A stretch of DNA of 64,000 nt. Origin: Flavonifractor sp. An306 (GTDB lineage Bacteria > Bacillota > Clostridia > Oscillospirales > Oscillospiraceae). Numbering within the stretch: position 1 is the first letter of the stretch; every line of letters begins with the position of its first letter. The stretch is from assembly GCF_002159455.1 (NCBI RefSeq), contig NZ_NFIQ01000001.1:1-64000 (forward strand), in the 5' to 3' direction. The notes beneath the pieces were generated by a model that searched no databases, was not told where the DNA came from, and saw only the letters and a program-made list of their open reading frames with translations. This document shows, piece after piece, positions 50,716 to 58,248 of the stretch. A program made the translations under genes and the position numbers.

Positions 50716-51363
50716 ATGAAAAAGATCCAGTTACAGCGGGTGGCCCCCGCCGACATTGAGGAGCGGAGCATGGAGATCATCGGCCAGGAGCTGGGGGAGC
50801 GGGTGTTTCCCGCTGACCAGCTGCCGGTCATTAAGCGGGTCATCCACACCAGCGCCGACTTTGACTACGCCGACAACCTGGTGTTTTCCGTCGGCGCGGT
50901 GGAACAGGGCGTCGCCGCCATCAAGGGCGGCTGCACCATCGTCACCGACACCCAGATGGCCTTTTCCGGGGTGAACAAGCGGGTGCTGGAGAAGTTCGGC
51001 GGGAAAGCGGTGTGCTTCATGTCCGACCCCGACGTGGCGGCCGAGGCCAGGGAGCGGGGAGAGACCCGGGCCACCGTGTCCATGGAGCGGGCGGCGGCGC
51101 TGGAGGGCCCCGTGATCCTGGCTGTGGGCAACGCCCCCACCGCCCTGGTGCGGGCCTGCCAGCTGATGGACGAGGGCAAATTCCATCCCGATCTGGTCAT
51201 CGGGGTGCCGGTGGGATTTGTCAACGTGGTGGAGAGCAAGGAACTGCTGCTCACCATGGACGTGCCCCACATTGTGGCCCGGGGCCGCAAGGGGGGCAGC
51301 AACGTGGCCGCCGCCATCTGCAACGCCCTGCTGTACCAGGCCAGCAACAACGCCAGGGAATGA
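50716..51363 (+). CDS. cbiC: Cobalt-precorrin-8 methylmutase
   Basis: Moves the C11 methyl to C12 to give cobyrinate. 215 residues with the active-site His in KRVIHTSADFDYADNLVF (about residue 44), TDTQMAFSGVNKR, AVGNAPTALVRACQLMDEGKFHPDLVIGVPVGFVN and ARGRKGGSNVAAAICNALL. Starts 1 base after cbiP. Confidence 0.95.
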   Translation: MKKIQLQRVAPADIEERSMEIIGQELGERVFPADQLPVIKRVIHTSADFDYADNLVFSVGAVEQGVAAIKGGCTIVTDTQMAFSGVNKRVLEKFGGKAVCFMSDPDVAAEARERGETRATVSMERAAALEGPVILAVGNAPTALVRACQLMDEGKFHPDLVIGVPVGFVNVVESKELLLTMDVPHIVARGRKGGSNVAAAICNALLYQASNNARE

Positions 51364-51380
51364 ACACAGGAGGAACTACC

Positions 51381-52163
51381 ATGGAAGGAAAAGCCCTGCT
51401 GGCGGTGTCCTTTGGCACCACCCATGAGGACACGCTAGAGAAAAATATCGCTGCCATCGAGCGGGATCTGGCCGCCGCCTTCCCGGAGCGCACCCTCCGC
51501 CGGGCCTTTACCAGCGGCATGGTCCTCCGGCGGTGGAAGAAAGAGCGGGGGGTGGAGATCGACGACGTGCCCGCCGCCCTGGAGCGGCTGGCGGGGGAGG
51601 GGTATACCGACCTTCTGCTCCAGCCCACCCACGTGATGAACGGGGAGGAGTACCACAAGATGCTCCAGCAGGCGGAGCGGTTCCGGGACCGGTTTGACCG
51701 TCTGGCGGTGGGTGCGCCCCTGCTGACGGCGGCGGAGGACTATCTGGACCTGGGCCGCGCCCTGATGGAGGTGCTGCCGTCCAAAGCCGAGGAGCGGGCG
51801 GTGCTCTACATGGGCCACGGCTCGGAGCACCAGGCCAATTCCGCCTATGCCCTGATGGAATACGCCTTCCACGACCTGGGGCGGAGCGACGTGATCGTGG
51901 GCACCGTGGAGGGCTACCCCAACTTTGACGCCGCCCTGCGGCGGCTGAAGGAGCGGCCGGCGGTCAGGGGGGTGGAGCTGCGCCCCCTGATGACAGTGGC
52001 GGGAGACCACGCCAAGAACGACCTGGCCGGCGAGGAGGAGGACTCCTGGAAGAGCCGGCTGGAGGGGATGGGCTACCAGGTCAGCTGCGTCCTCACCGGC
52101 CTGGGGGAGTATTCCCAGGTGCGGGCCCTGTTCGTGGACCACGCCAGAAAGGCCCAGGCGTAA
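51381..52163 (+). CDS. cbiK: Sirohydrochlorin cobaltochelatase
   Basis: Inserts cobalt at the start of the anaerobic route. 260 residues of the CbiK type: LLAVSFGTTHEDTLEKNIAAIE, FTSGMVLRRWKK, LLLQPTHVMNGEEYHKM, and metal-site histidines His146 (YMGHGSEHQAN) and His210 (VAGDHAKNDLAGEE). The start at 51381 has AGGAGG at the right distance; an ATG at 51360 overlapping cbiC would add seven residues. No signal peptide, so a cytoplasmic form. It is the last gene of block 1. Confidence 0.94.
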   Translation: MEGKALLAVSFGTTHEDTLEKNIAAIERDLAAAFPERTLRRAFTSGMVLRRWKKERGVEIDDVPAALERLAGEGYTDLLLQPTHVMNGEEYHKMLQQAERFRDRFDRLAVGAPLLTAAEDYLDLGRALMEVLPSKAEERAVLYMGHGSEHQANSAYALMEYAFHDLGRSDVIVGTVEGYPNFDAALRRLKERPAVRGVELRPLMTVAGDHAKNDLAGEEEDSWKSRLEGMGYQVSCVLTGLGEYSQVRALFVDHARKAQA

Positions 52164-52168
52164 GCCTG

Positions 52169-52336
52169 TTTGGAATGGAGCGAGGGCCGGGAAGAGGGAA
52201 GTCGGGTGGAAGTCCCGCGCAGTCCCGCTGCCGTAAGAGAAGAGCCGCCGGGCACCATGTCACTGGGGAACCCCGGGAAGACGCGCGGCGGCAGTGAGGC
52301 TCGAGCCGGAAAACCTGCCCGGTCCGGCAATCCAAC
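52169..52336 (+). promoter_or_regulatory. Cobalamin riboswitch 2
   Basis: P1 can pair TTGGA (52170-52174) with TCCAA (52331-52335). The core GGAAGTCGGGTGGAAGTCCC (52197-52216), GCAGTCCCGCTGCCGTAA and the B12 box variant GAGCCGGAAAACCTGCC (52303-52319) are all in order. It precedes cbiM. No terminator hairpin follows and no separate promoter is visible in the 5 bases after cbiK. It probably controls translation or acts on read-through transcripts from block 1. Confidence 0.93.
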
Positions 52337-52369
52337 CACCTACGAGCGATAGGAAAGGATGAGACAATC

Positions 52370-53089
52370 ATGAGACAATCCAAGCTGAACCAAATCCTGC
52401 TGACGGTCGGGATGCTGGCGGCGCTGGCGGGGGTATTCGCCGTCAACGCCGGAGCCATGCACATCGCCGAGGGCTATCTGCCGGTGAACTGGTGCCTGCT
52501 GTGGGGGGCGGTGTGCATCCCCTTTGTGGTGGCGGGCTTCTTCTCCATCAAGAAGCGCATCGACCAGGCCCCCAGAGCCAAGATCCTGCTGGCCATGTGC
52601 GGAGCCTTCGCCTTCGTGCTCTCCGCCCTGAAAATCCCCTCCTTCAGCGGTTCCTGCTCCCACCCCACCGGCGTGGGCCTGGGGGCCATCCTGTTCGGGC
52701 CCCTCACCATGACGGTGCTGGGCCTCATTGTGCTGCTGTTCCAGGCCCTGCTGCTGGCCCACGGCGGCATCACCACCCTGGGGGCCAACACCTTCTCCAT
52801 GGCGGTGGCCGGGCCCATCCTGTCCTGGGCGGTCTACAAGTTGCTGCGGAAGGTCAACGCCCCCGCCTCGGTGGCGGTGTTTGCCGCCGCCGCCCTGGGC
52901 GACCTGTTCACCTATGTGGTCACCTCCCTCCAGCTGGGCATCGTCAACGGCGGCACGGTGAAATTCCTCACCATCTTCGCCGTCACCCAGGTGCCCTTGG
53001 CCATCGCCGAGGGGCTGCTCACCGTGGTGATCTTCAACGTGCTGGAGAAGTACAGCCGCGCCCAGCTCCAGGAGCTGCGGGTGCTGTGA
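52370..53089 (+). CDS. cbiM: Cobalt ECF transporter, substrate-binding membrane protein
   Basis: Binds Co(II) for import. 239 residues: a signal-like first helix ([20 protein letters not shown]) ends just before [10 protein letters not shown], whose Met-His forms the metal site after cleavage in this family. [29 protein letters not shown] and [18 protein letters not shown] complete the pattern. Ribosome site AGGAAAGG, shortly after the riboswitch. Confidence 0.95.
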   Translation: MRQSKLNQILLTVGMLAALAGVFAVNAGAMHIAEGYLPVNWCLLWGAVCIPFVVAGFFSIKKRIDQAPRAKILLAMCGAFAFVLSALKIPSFSGSCSHPTGVGLGAILFGPLTMTVLGLIVLLFQALLLAHGGITTLGANTFSMAVAGPILSWAVYKLLRKVNAPASVAVFAAAALGDLFTYVVTSLQLGIVNGGTVKFLTIFAVTQVPLAIAEGLLTVVIFNVLEKYSRAQLQELRVL

Positions 53090-53102
53090 GGAGGGAACGG
53101 AT

Positions 53103-53393
53103 ATGAAAGTTTGGCAGAAAAACCTGATTTTGATTCTTTTGGTCATCGTCATCGCCGCCGTCCCCCTGTGGCTGCTGCCCAACGCCGAGTTCGGCGGGGC
53201 GGACGGCGCGGCCGAGGAGGCCATTACGGAGCTCAACCCCGACTATGAGCCCTGGTTCGAGCCCATTCTGGAGCCCGCCAGCGGCGAGGTGGAGTCCCTG
53301 CTCTTCGCCCTCCAGGCCGCCATCGGGGCGGGGGTCGTGGGCTTCGTGCTGGGCCGGTTGACCAAATCCGATAAAAACAAAGGAGCGAACTGA
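53103..53393 (+). CDS. cbiN: Cobalt transporter auxiliary protein
   Basis: 96 residues with two membrane helices (LILILLVIVIAAVPLWLLP and LQAAIGAGVVGFVLGRL) around an outer loop containing FGGADGAAEEAITELNPDYEPWFEPILEPASGEVESLLFALQ in short conserved pieces such as GADGAAEEAI. CbiN helps load metal into CbiM. It lies 13 bases after cbiM and 2 before cbiQ. Confidence 0.94.
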   Translation: MKVWQKNLILILLVIVIAAVPLWLLPNAEFGGADGAAEEAITELNPDYEPWFEPILEPASGEVESLLFALQAAIGAGVVGFVLGRLTKSDKNKGAN

Positions 53394-53395
53394 CC

Positions 53396-54175
53396 ATGGG
53401 TACCGACCGCTACGCCTATCAGTCCCGGCTGCGCCGGGTGTCCCCCCTGCCCAAGCTGGCGCTGGCGGCGGTGGCCCTGGTGGTGTGCCTGTGCTGCGAC
53501 AGCGTATGGGTGGGCCTGGTGACGGTGCTGGTGATGGGGGTGCTCATCACCGCCCTGGGCGGCCTGCCCGTCACGGTCTACCTCCACTTTCTCAAGGTGC
53601 CCCTGGCCTTCCTGGTCATCGGGGGCATCACCATTCTGATCCACAGCTACCCGGCGGGGACAACGGTGGTGGCCGCCCTTCCGGTGGGGGAGCGGCTGTG
53701 GGGCTTTACCGCCCATGACCTCTACCAGGCGGCCCGGCTGTTCTGCAAGGCCCTGGGGGCGGTGGGGTGTATGTACTTTCTGTCCCTCAACACCCCCATC
53801 ACCGATCTGACCATGGCCCTGGAGAAGCTCCACGTGCCCCGTCTGCTGGTGGAGCTGATGGAGCTGATCTACCGCTTCATCTTCGTGCTGGCGGAGACGG
53901 CGGCCAACATCCGCCTGGCCCAGGAGTCCCGGCTGGGCTACCAGGGGTTCCGCCGGTCGGTGAACTCCCTGGGCACCCTGTCCTCCATGGTGTTCCTCCG
54001 AGCCTGGCGGAAGGGACAGAGCATCTATACCGCCCTGGAGTCCCGGGGCTACACCGGCAGCCTCACCACCCTGGCCGGGGACTATACCCCCGGCCTGTGG
54101 CTGCTCCCCCTGACGGCGGGGGTGGCGGGAGGCCAGCTGCTGGTGTTCTGTTTGGAAAGGATGGCGGTGGGATGA
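53396..54175 (+). CDS. cbiQ: Cobalt ECF transporter, transmembrane protein
   Basis: 259 residues. The EcfT-family pattern is visible: an N-terminal DRYAYQSRLRRVSPLPKLALA, four to five helices, and the coupling motifs AQESRLGYQGFRRSVNSLG and ALESRGYTGSL (ARG-like), which contact the ATPase. Overlaps cbiO by 4 bases. Confidence 0.94.
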   Translation: MGTDRYAYQSRLRRVSPLPKLALAAVALVVCLCCDSVWVGLVTVLVMGVLITALGGLPVTVYLHFLKVPLAFLVIGGITILIHSYPAGTTVVAALPVGERLWGFTAHDLYQAARLFCKALGAVGCMYFLSLNTPITDLTMALEKLHVPRLLVELMELIYRFIFVLAETAANIRLAQESRLGYQGFRRSVNSLGTLSSMVFLRAWRKGQSIYTALESRGYTGSLTTLAGDYTPGLWLLPLTAGVAGGQLLVFCLERMAVG

Positions 54176-55026
54176 ATCCTGCGATTGAGACAAAAGAGCT
54201 GTGCTACGCCTATGAGGACGGCACCACCGCTCTGGATCACATTACCCTGTCCGCCGGTAGGGGGAGCATTACCGGTATCCTGGGGGCCAACGGGGCGGGC
54301 AAGTCCACCCTGTTTCTCAACCTCAACGGGGTGTTCACCCCCAAGAGCGGCCAGGTGCTGCTGGACGGTCAGCCGGTGAAGTACGACCGGAAGGGGCTGG
54401 CCGCACTGCGGCGGCGGGTGGGCATCGTGTTCCAGGACCCGGACGACCAGCTCTTCTCCGCCGACGTGTACCGGGACGTGTCCTTCGGCGGGGTGAACCT
54501 GGGCCTGGAGCCGGAGGAGGTCCGCCGCCGGGTGGAGGAGGCCCTGGAGCGCACCGGTACCTCCGCGCTGCGGGACCGGCCCACCCACGCCCTCTCCTAC
54601 GGCCAGAAAAAGCGGGTGGCCATCGCCGGGGTGCTGGTGATGGAGCCGGAGGTGCTGATCCTGGATGAGCCCACCGCCGGGCTGGACCCCCAGGGGGTCA
54701 CCGAGATCATGCGCCTGCTGGTCCAGCTGCGGGACAGCCTGGGCATGACCATTCTGATCGCCACCCACGACATGGACATCGTCCCCCTCTACTGCGACTA
54801 CGCCTACCTGCTGGGAGGCGGCAGGGTGCTGCTGGAGGGAACGCCGGACGACCTGTTTGCAAACCCGGAGGCCCTTCGGGCCAATCACCTGCGCCTGCCC
54901 CGCATCGCCCACCTGATGGAGGTGCTGCGGCAGGCCGACGGACTGGATACCCACGGCGCCCCCGCCACCATCGGCGCGGCCCGGCGGGAGATTTTACGCC
55001 TGCTCAAGGAGGAAGAAAAGGTATGA
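54172..55026 (+). CDS. cbiO: Cobalt ECF transporter, ATP-binding protein
   Basis: 284 residues: Walker A GILGANGAGKSTLFLNLNG (about 38-56), Q-loop in VFQDPDDQLFSADVYRDVSFG, signature LSYGQKKRVAIAGVL, Walker B VLILDEPTAGLD, and the switch His in IATHDMD. It powers CbiMNQ. Start by 4-base overlap with cbiQ; its last 4 bases overlap cbiL, joining import and ring synthesis in one transcript. Confidence 0.95.
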   Translation: MNPAIETKELCYAYEDGTTALDHITLSAGRGSITGILGANGAGKSTLFLNLNGVFTPKSGQVLLDGQPVKYDRKGLAALRRRVGIVFQDPDDQLFSADVYRDVSFGGVNLGLEPEEVRRRVEEALERTGTSALRDRPTHALSYGQKKRVAIAGVLVMEPEVLILDEPTAGLDPQGVTEIMRLLVQLRDSLGMTILIATHDMDIVPLYCDYAYLLGGGRVLLEGTPDDLFANPEALRANHLRLPRIAHLMEVLRQADGLDTHGAPATIGAARREILRLLKEEEKV

Positions 55027-55718
55027 ATCAGGGGAAACTCTACGGGGTGGGAGTGGGTCCCGGCGACCCCGAACTGCTCACCATCAAGGCCCAGCGGATC
55101 ATCCGCCAGTCGCCGGTGCTGGCGGTACCTGACGCCGGCCGGGGGGAAAAGACCGCCCTGGCCATCGCCGGGGAGCTGGCGGAGGGCAAGCAGCTGCTGT
55201 ACTGCGCCGCCCCCATGATCCGGGACGAGGCCCAGCTGGACGCCGCCTATGAACAGAACGCCGACCTGGTGTGCGCCCAGCTGGACCAGGGGAAGGACGT
55301 GGCCTTCCTCACCCTGGGAGACCCCACGGTATACTCCACCTACCTCTACCTCCACCGGAAGGTGGTGGCCAGGGGGTATGAGGCGGAGATCATCCCCGGC
55401 GTGCCCTCCTTCTGCGCCGTGGCCGCCCGGCTGGGCATGGCCCTGTGCGAGAAGAGCGAGCGGCTGCTCATCGTCCCCGCCTCCCACAAGGATATGTCCG
55501 ACTGCATGGACCTGGACGCCAACCTGGTGTTCATGAAGGCGGGCAAGGAGATCGGGGCCCTGAAGGACACCCTGGCCCACCGGGGATTGCTGGACCGGGC
55601 CTCCATGGTGGCCAACTGCGGCATGGAGGGGGAGCTAATCTGCCCCAAATTCGCCGACATGGCCGACGGAAGCGGCTACTTCTCGGTGGTGCTGGTGAAG
55701 AAGGGGGAACAGGCGTGA
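55023..55718 (+). CDS. cbiL: Cobalt-factor II / precorrin-2 C20-methyltransferase
   Basis: 231 residues: LYGVGVGPGDPELLTIKAQRII, LTLGDPTVYSTYLYLH, IPGVPSFCAVAARLGMAL and FMKAGKEIGALKDTL, the CbiL/CobI type. It acts on the product of CbiK. It is placed with the cobalt transporter, away from the other cbi genes, and overlaps the hemA fusion gene by 4 bases. Confidence 0.94.
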   Translation: MNQGKLYGVGVGPGDPELLTIKAQRIIRQSPVLAVPDAGRGEKTALAIAGELAEGKQLLYCAAPMIRDEAQLDAAYEQNADLVCAQLDQGKDVAFLTLGDPTVYSTYLYLHRKVVARGYEAEIIPGVPSFCAVAARLGMALCEKSERLLIVPASHKDMSDCMDLDANLVFMKAGKEIGALKDTLAHRGLLDRASMVANCGMEGELICPKFADMADGSGYFSVVLVKKGEQA

Positions 55719-57361
55719 ATCTCATCATGGCCGGTCTGGACTGGCACCGGGCCCCCATCGACCTGCGGGAGGCGCTGTCCTTCACCCGCAGCCAGGTGGT
55801 GGAGCTGGACCGTAGGCTGTGGAAGGACCCCCGGGTGGAGGGCTGCGCCCTGCTGTCCACCTGCAACCGCACGGAGCTCTATCTGTCCTGCACCGACGGG
55901 GCGGAGGTGGACGCCGGGGCCCTGCTGTGCGCCGCCGCCGGGGTGGAGCACGCCCCCTTTGCCCAGGCCTTTACCGCCTGCAGGGGCCGGGAGGCCGCCC
56001 GCCGTCTCATGGAGGTGGCCGGGGGGCTGCGCTCCCAGATCTGGGGGGAGGATCAGATCGTCACCCAGGTGAAGGGGGCCATTCAGACCGCCCGGGAGGC
56101 GGGGACGGCGGACAGCGTGCTGGAGACCCTGTTCCGCAACGCCGCCGCCGCCGGCAAGGAAATCAAGAGCAAGGTGCGCTTTGTGGGGGTGCCCCGCTCC
56201 GCCGCTCAGAGCGGGGTGGAGAAGCTGGCGGACACCCTTGGGGGGCTGACCGGCAAACAGGGCCTGGTCATCGGTAACGGGGAGATGGGCCGGCTGGCCG
56301 CCGAGCTGCTCCACGCCGCCGGGTGCGCCGTCACCATCACCCTGCGCAGCTACCACCACGGCCAGACCGTGGTGCCCGCCGGGTGCGCCGTGGTGCCCTA
56401 TGAGAAGCGATACGACGCCATGGAGGGGATGGACCTGGTGCTCTCCGCCACCACCAGTCCCCACTACACCGTGGCGGCCTACGAGCTGGCCGAGCTGGCC
56501 CGGCCTCCCAAGGTGCTGGCCGATCTGGCCATCCCCCGGGACATTGAGCCGGCGGTGGGCCAGCTGCCCGGCTTCACCCTCTACAACGTGGACGACCTGG
56601 GGGTGGAGGTGTGCCGGGACATTCCCCCGGAGGCGGAGGAGATTTTGCAAAAATACCTCTCCCAGCTGGAGCAATGGGAGAATTACCGGGCCTGCCTGCC
56701 CGGTTTGGAGCGGGTAAAGCAGGCGGTGACCGCCCGGGTGCTGTCCACCGACCTGGACGGCCCCGAGGCCCGGGACCTGGTGGAGCTGGCGGTGAGCCGG
56801 GCGGTGGATCTGCTCTCCGGCGGGCTGAAGGAGAGCCTCACCCCGGAGGATCTGGAGCGGGCCGCCCGCAAGATCGAGGTTCACACCGCGGCCAAACCCC
56901 GGTGGAGCCAGCCGGAGGAGAAGCCCTTCCGGTTCCCCCTGTTTGTGGAGCTGGCGGGCAAGAAAGCCGTCATTGTGGGGGGCGGCGCCGTGGCCTGCCG
57001 CCGGGCGGGGGTGCTCTCCCGCTTCGGAGCGGAGGTGGTTCTCATCGCCCCCCGGTGCAAGAGCCTGCCCCAGGGGGTCAAGTGGCTCCAGCGGCCCTAC
57101 GCCCCCGGCGACCTGGCCGGGGCGGAGCTGGCGGTGAGCGCCACCGACGACCGGGCGGTGAACCACGGGGTAGGGGAGGAGGCCCGGAGCCTGGGCATCC
57201 CCGTCAGCGTGGCCGACGCCCCCGAGGAGTGTACCTTCTTTTTCCCGGCAGTGTGCACCGGGGACAACATCGTGGCCGGAGTGGCCGGGCGGGGGGACGA
57301 CCACGCCCGCACCGCCCGGGCCGCCAAGGCCATCCGGGCCGTACTGGAGGGATTGGAATGA
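55715..57361 (+). CDS. hemA: Glutamyl-tRNA reductase fused to precorrin-2 dehydrogenase
   Basis: 548 residues with two enzymes. Residues 1-400: HemA, reducing Glu-tRNA to glutamate semialdehyde, with catalytic Cys50 in LLSTCNRTELYLSC, GEDQIVTQVKGAIQTAREAG, the NADPH fold LVIGNGEMGRLAAELL and the C-terminal dimer helix. Residues 407-548: a SirC/Met8-N-type domain, FPLFVELAGKKAVIVGGG then AVACRRAGVLSRFGAEV and ECTFFFPAV, which oxidises precorrin-2 to sirohydrochlorin. The HemA part has near-normal length, so both activities are expected. GTG start overlapping cbiL. The ferrochelatase half of Met8/CysG is absent, leaving metal insertion to CbiK. Confidence 0.93.
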   Translation: MNLIMAGLDWHRAPIDLREALSFTRSQVVELDRRLWKDPRVEGCALLSTCNRTELYLSCTDGAEVDAGALLCAAAGVEHAPFAQAFTACRGREAARRLMEVAGGLRSQIWGEDQIVTQVKGAIQTAREAGTADSVLETLFRNAAAAGKEIKSKVRFVGVPRSAAQSGVEKLADTLGGLTGKQGLVIGNGEMGRLAAELLHAAGCAVTITLRSYHHGQTVVPAGCAVVPYEKRYDAMEGMDLVLSATTSPHYTVAAYELAELARPPKVLADLAIPRDIEPAVGQLPGFTLYNVDDLGVEVCRDIPPEAEEILQKYLSQLEQWENYRACLPGLERVKQAVTARVLSTDLDGPEARDLVELAVSRAVDLLSGGLKESLTPEDLERAARKIEVHTAAKPRWSQPEEKPFRFPLFVELAGKKAVIVGGGAVACRRAGVLSRFGAEVVLIAPRCKSLPQGVKWLQRPYAPGDLAGAELAVSATDDRAVNHGVGEEARSLGIPVSVADAPEECTFFFPAVCTGDNIVAGVAGRGDDHARTARAAKAIRAVLEGLE

Positions 57362-58248
57362 GGACCATACGGGTGGGCAGCCGGGAGAGCAGGCTGGCGG
57401 TTATCCAGTCGGAGCTGGTGATGGAGGCCATCCGGGCAAGTCACCCGGACATTGCCCTGGAGCTGGTGACCATGAAGACCACCGGGGACAAGATCCTGGA
57501 CCGCACCCTGGACAAGATCGGCGGCAAGGGCCTGTTTGTCAAGGAGCTGGACGCCGCCCTGCTGGAGGGCCGGGCGGATCTGACCGTACATAGCTGCAAG
57601 GATCTGCCCATGGATATTGACCCCCAAATTCCGCTGGCGGGCTTTACCCGCCGGGAGGACCCCCGGGACGCGCTGGTGCTGCCCCAGGGAGTCACGGAGC
57701 TGGACGAGAGGAAACCCATCGGCTGCGCCTCCGCCCGGCGGGCGGTGCAGCTGCGGGAGCTGTTCCCCGGCATGGAGGTGGCCCCGGTGCGGGGCAACGT
57801 GCTTACCAGGCTGCGCAAGCTGGACGAGGGACAGTTCTCCGCCCTGGTGCTGGCCGCCGCCGGACTGAAACGGCTGGGGCTGGAGCACCGGATCACCCGG
57901 TATTTCACCGTGGAGGAGATGATCCCCGCCGCCGGTCAGGGTATCCTGGCCCTCCAGAGCCGGGCGGGGGAGGATCTGAGCTACCTCAGCCAGGTGGTGG
58001 ATGAGGAAGGGACCCTGTGCGCCATGGCCGAGCGGGCCTTTGTCCGCCGGCTGGACGGGGGCTGTTCCTCCCCCATCGCTGCCCACGCCCAAATCGTGGG
58101 GAATGACATTTTGATGACGGGGCTGTATGTGGACGAGGCGGGAAATACCTTCCGCCGGAGGGTCACCGGCCCCAAGGACCAGGGGGAGGCGCTGGCCGTC
58201 GCCCTGGCGGATGAGATGAAGGAGGCTTGCCCATGCCCGGAAAAGTGA
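57358..58248 (+). CDS. hemC: Porphobilinogen deaminase (hydroxymethylbilane synthase)
   Basis: Builds the linear tetrapyrrole. 296 residues: IRVGSRESRLAVIQSELV, VTMKTTGDKILDRTL, GGKGLFVKELDAALLEGRADLTVHSCKDLP, REDPRDALVLP, RRAVQLRELFP and the dipyrromethane-cofactor Cys236 in LDGGCSSPIAAHA. Starts by 4-base overlap with the hemA fusion. Confidence 0.96.
   Translation: MRTIRVGSRESRLAVIQSELVMEAIRASHPDIALELVTMKTTGDKILDRTLDKIGGKGLFVKELDAALLEGRADLTVHSCKDLPMDIDPQIPLAGFTRREDPRDALVLPQGVTELDERKPIGCASARRAVQLRELFPGMEVAPVRGNVLTRLRKLDEGQFSALVLAAAGLKRLGLEHRITRYFTVEEMIPAAGQGILALQSRAGEDLSYLSQVVDEEGTLCAMAERAFVRRLDGGCSSPIAAHAQIVGNDILMTGLYVDEAGNTFRRRVTGPKDQGEALAVALADEMKEACPCPEK

Noticed and set aside
49125-50849. 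Long minus-strand open frames opposite the cobalamin genes (also at 14991-16502, 22634-24247, 55676-57304, 60654-62201)
   Set aside because: Low-complexity translations rich in His, Gly, Gln and Leu, no ribosome sites, fully covered by recognised genes on the other strand. They reflect codon bias, not overlapping genes.
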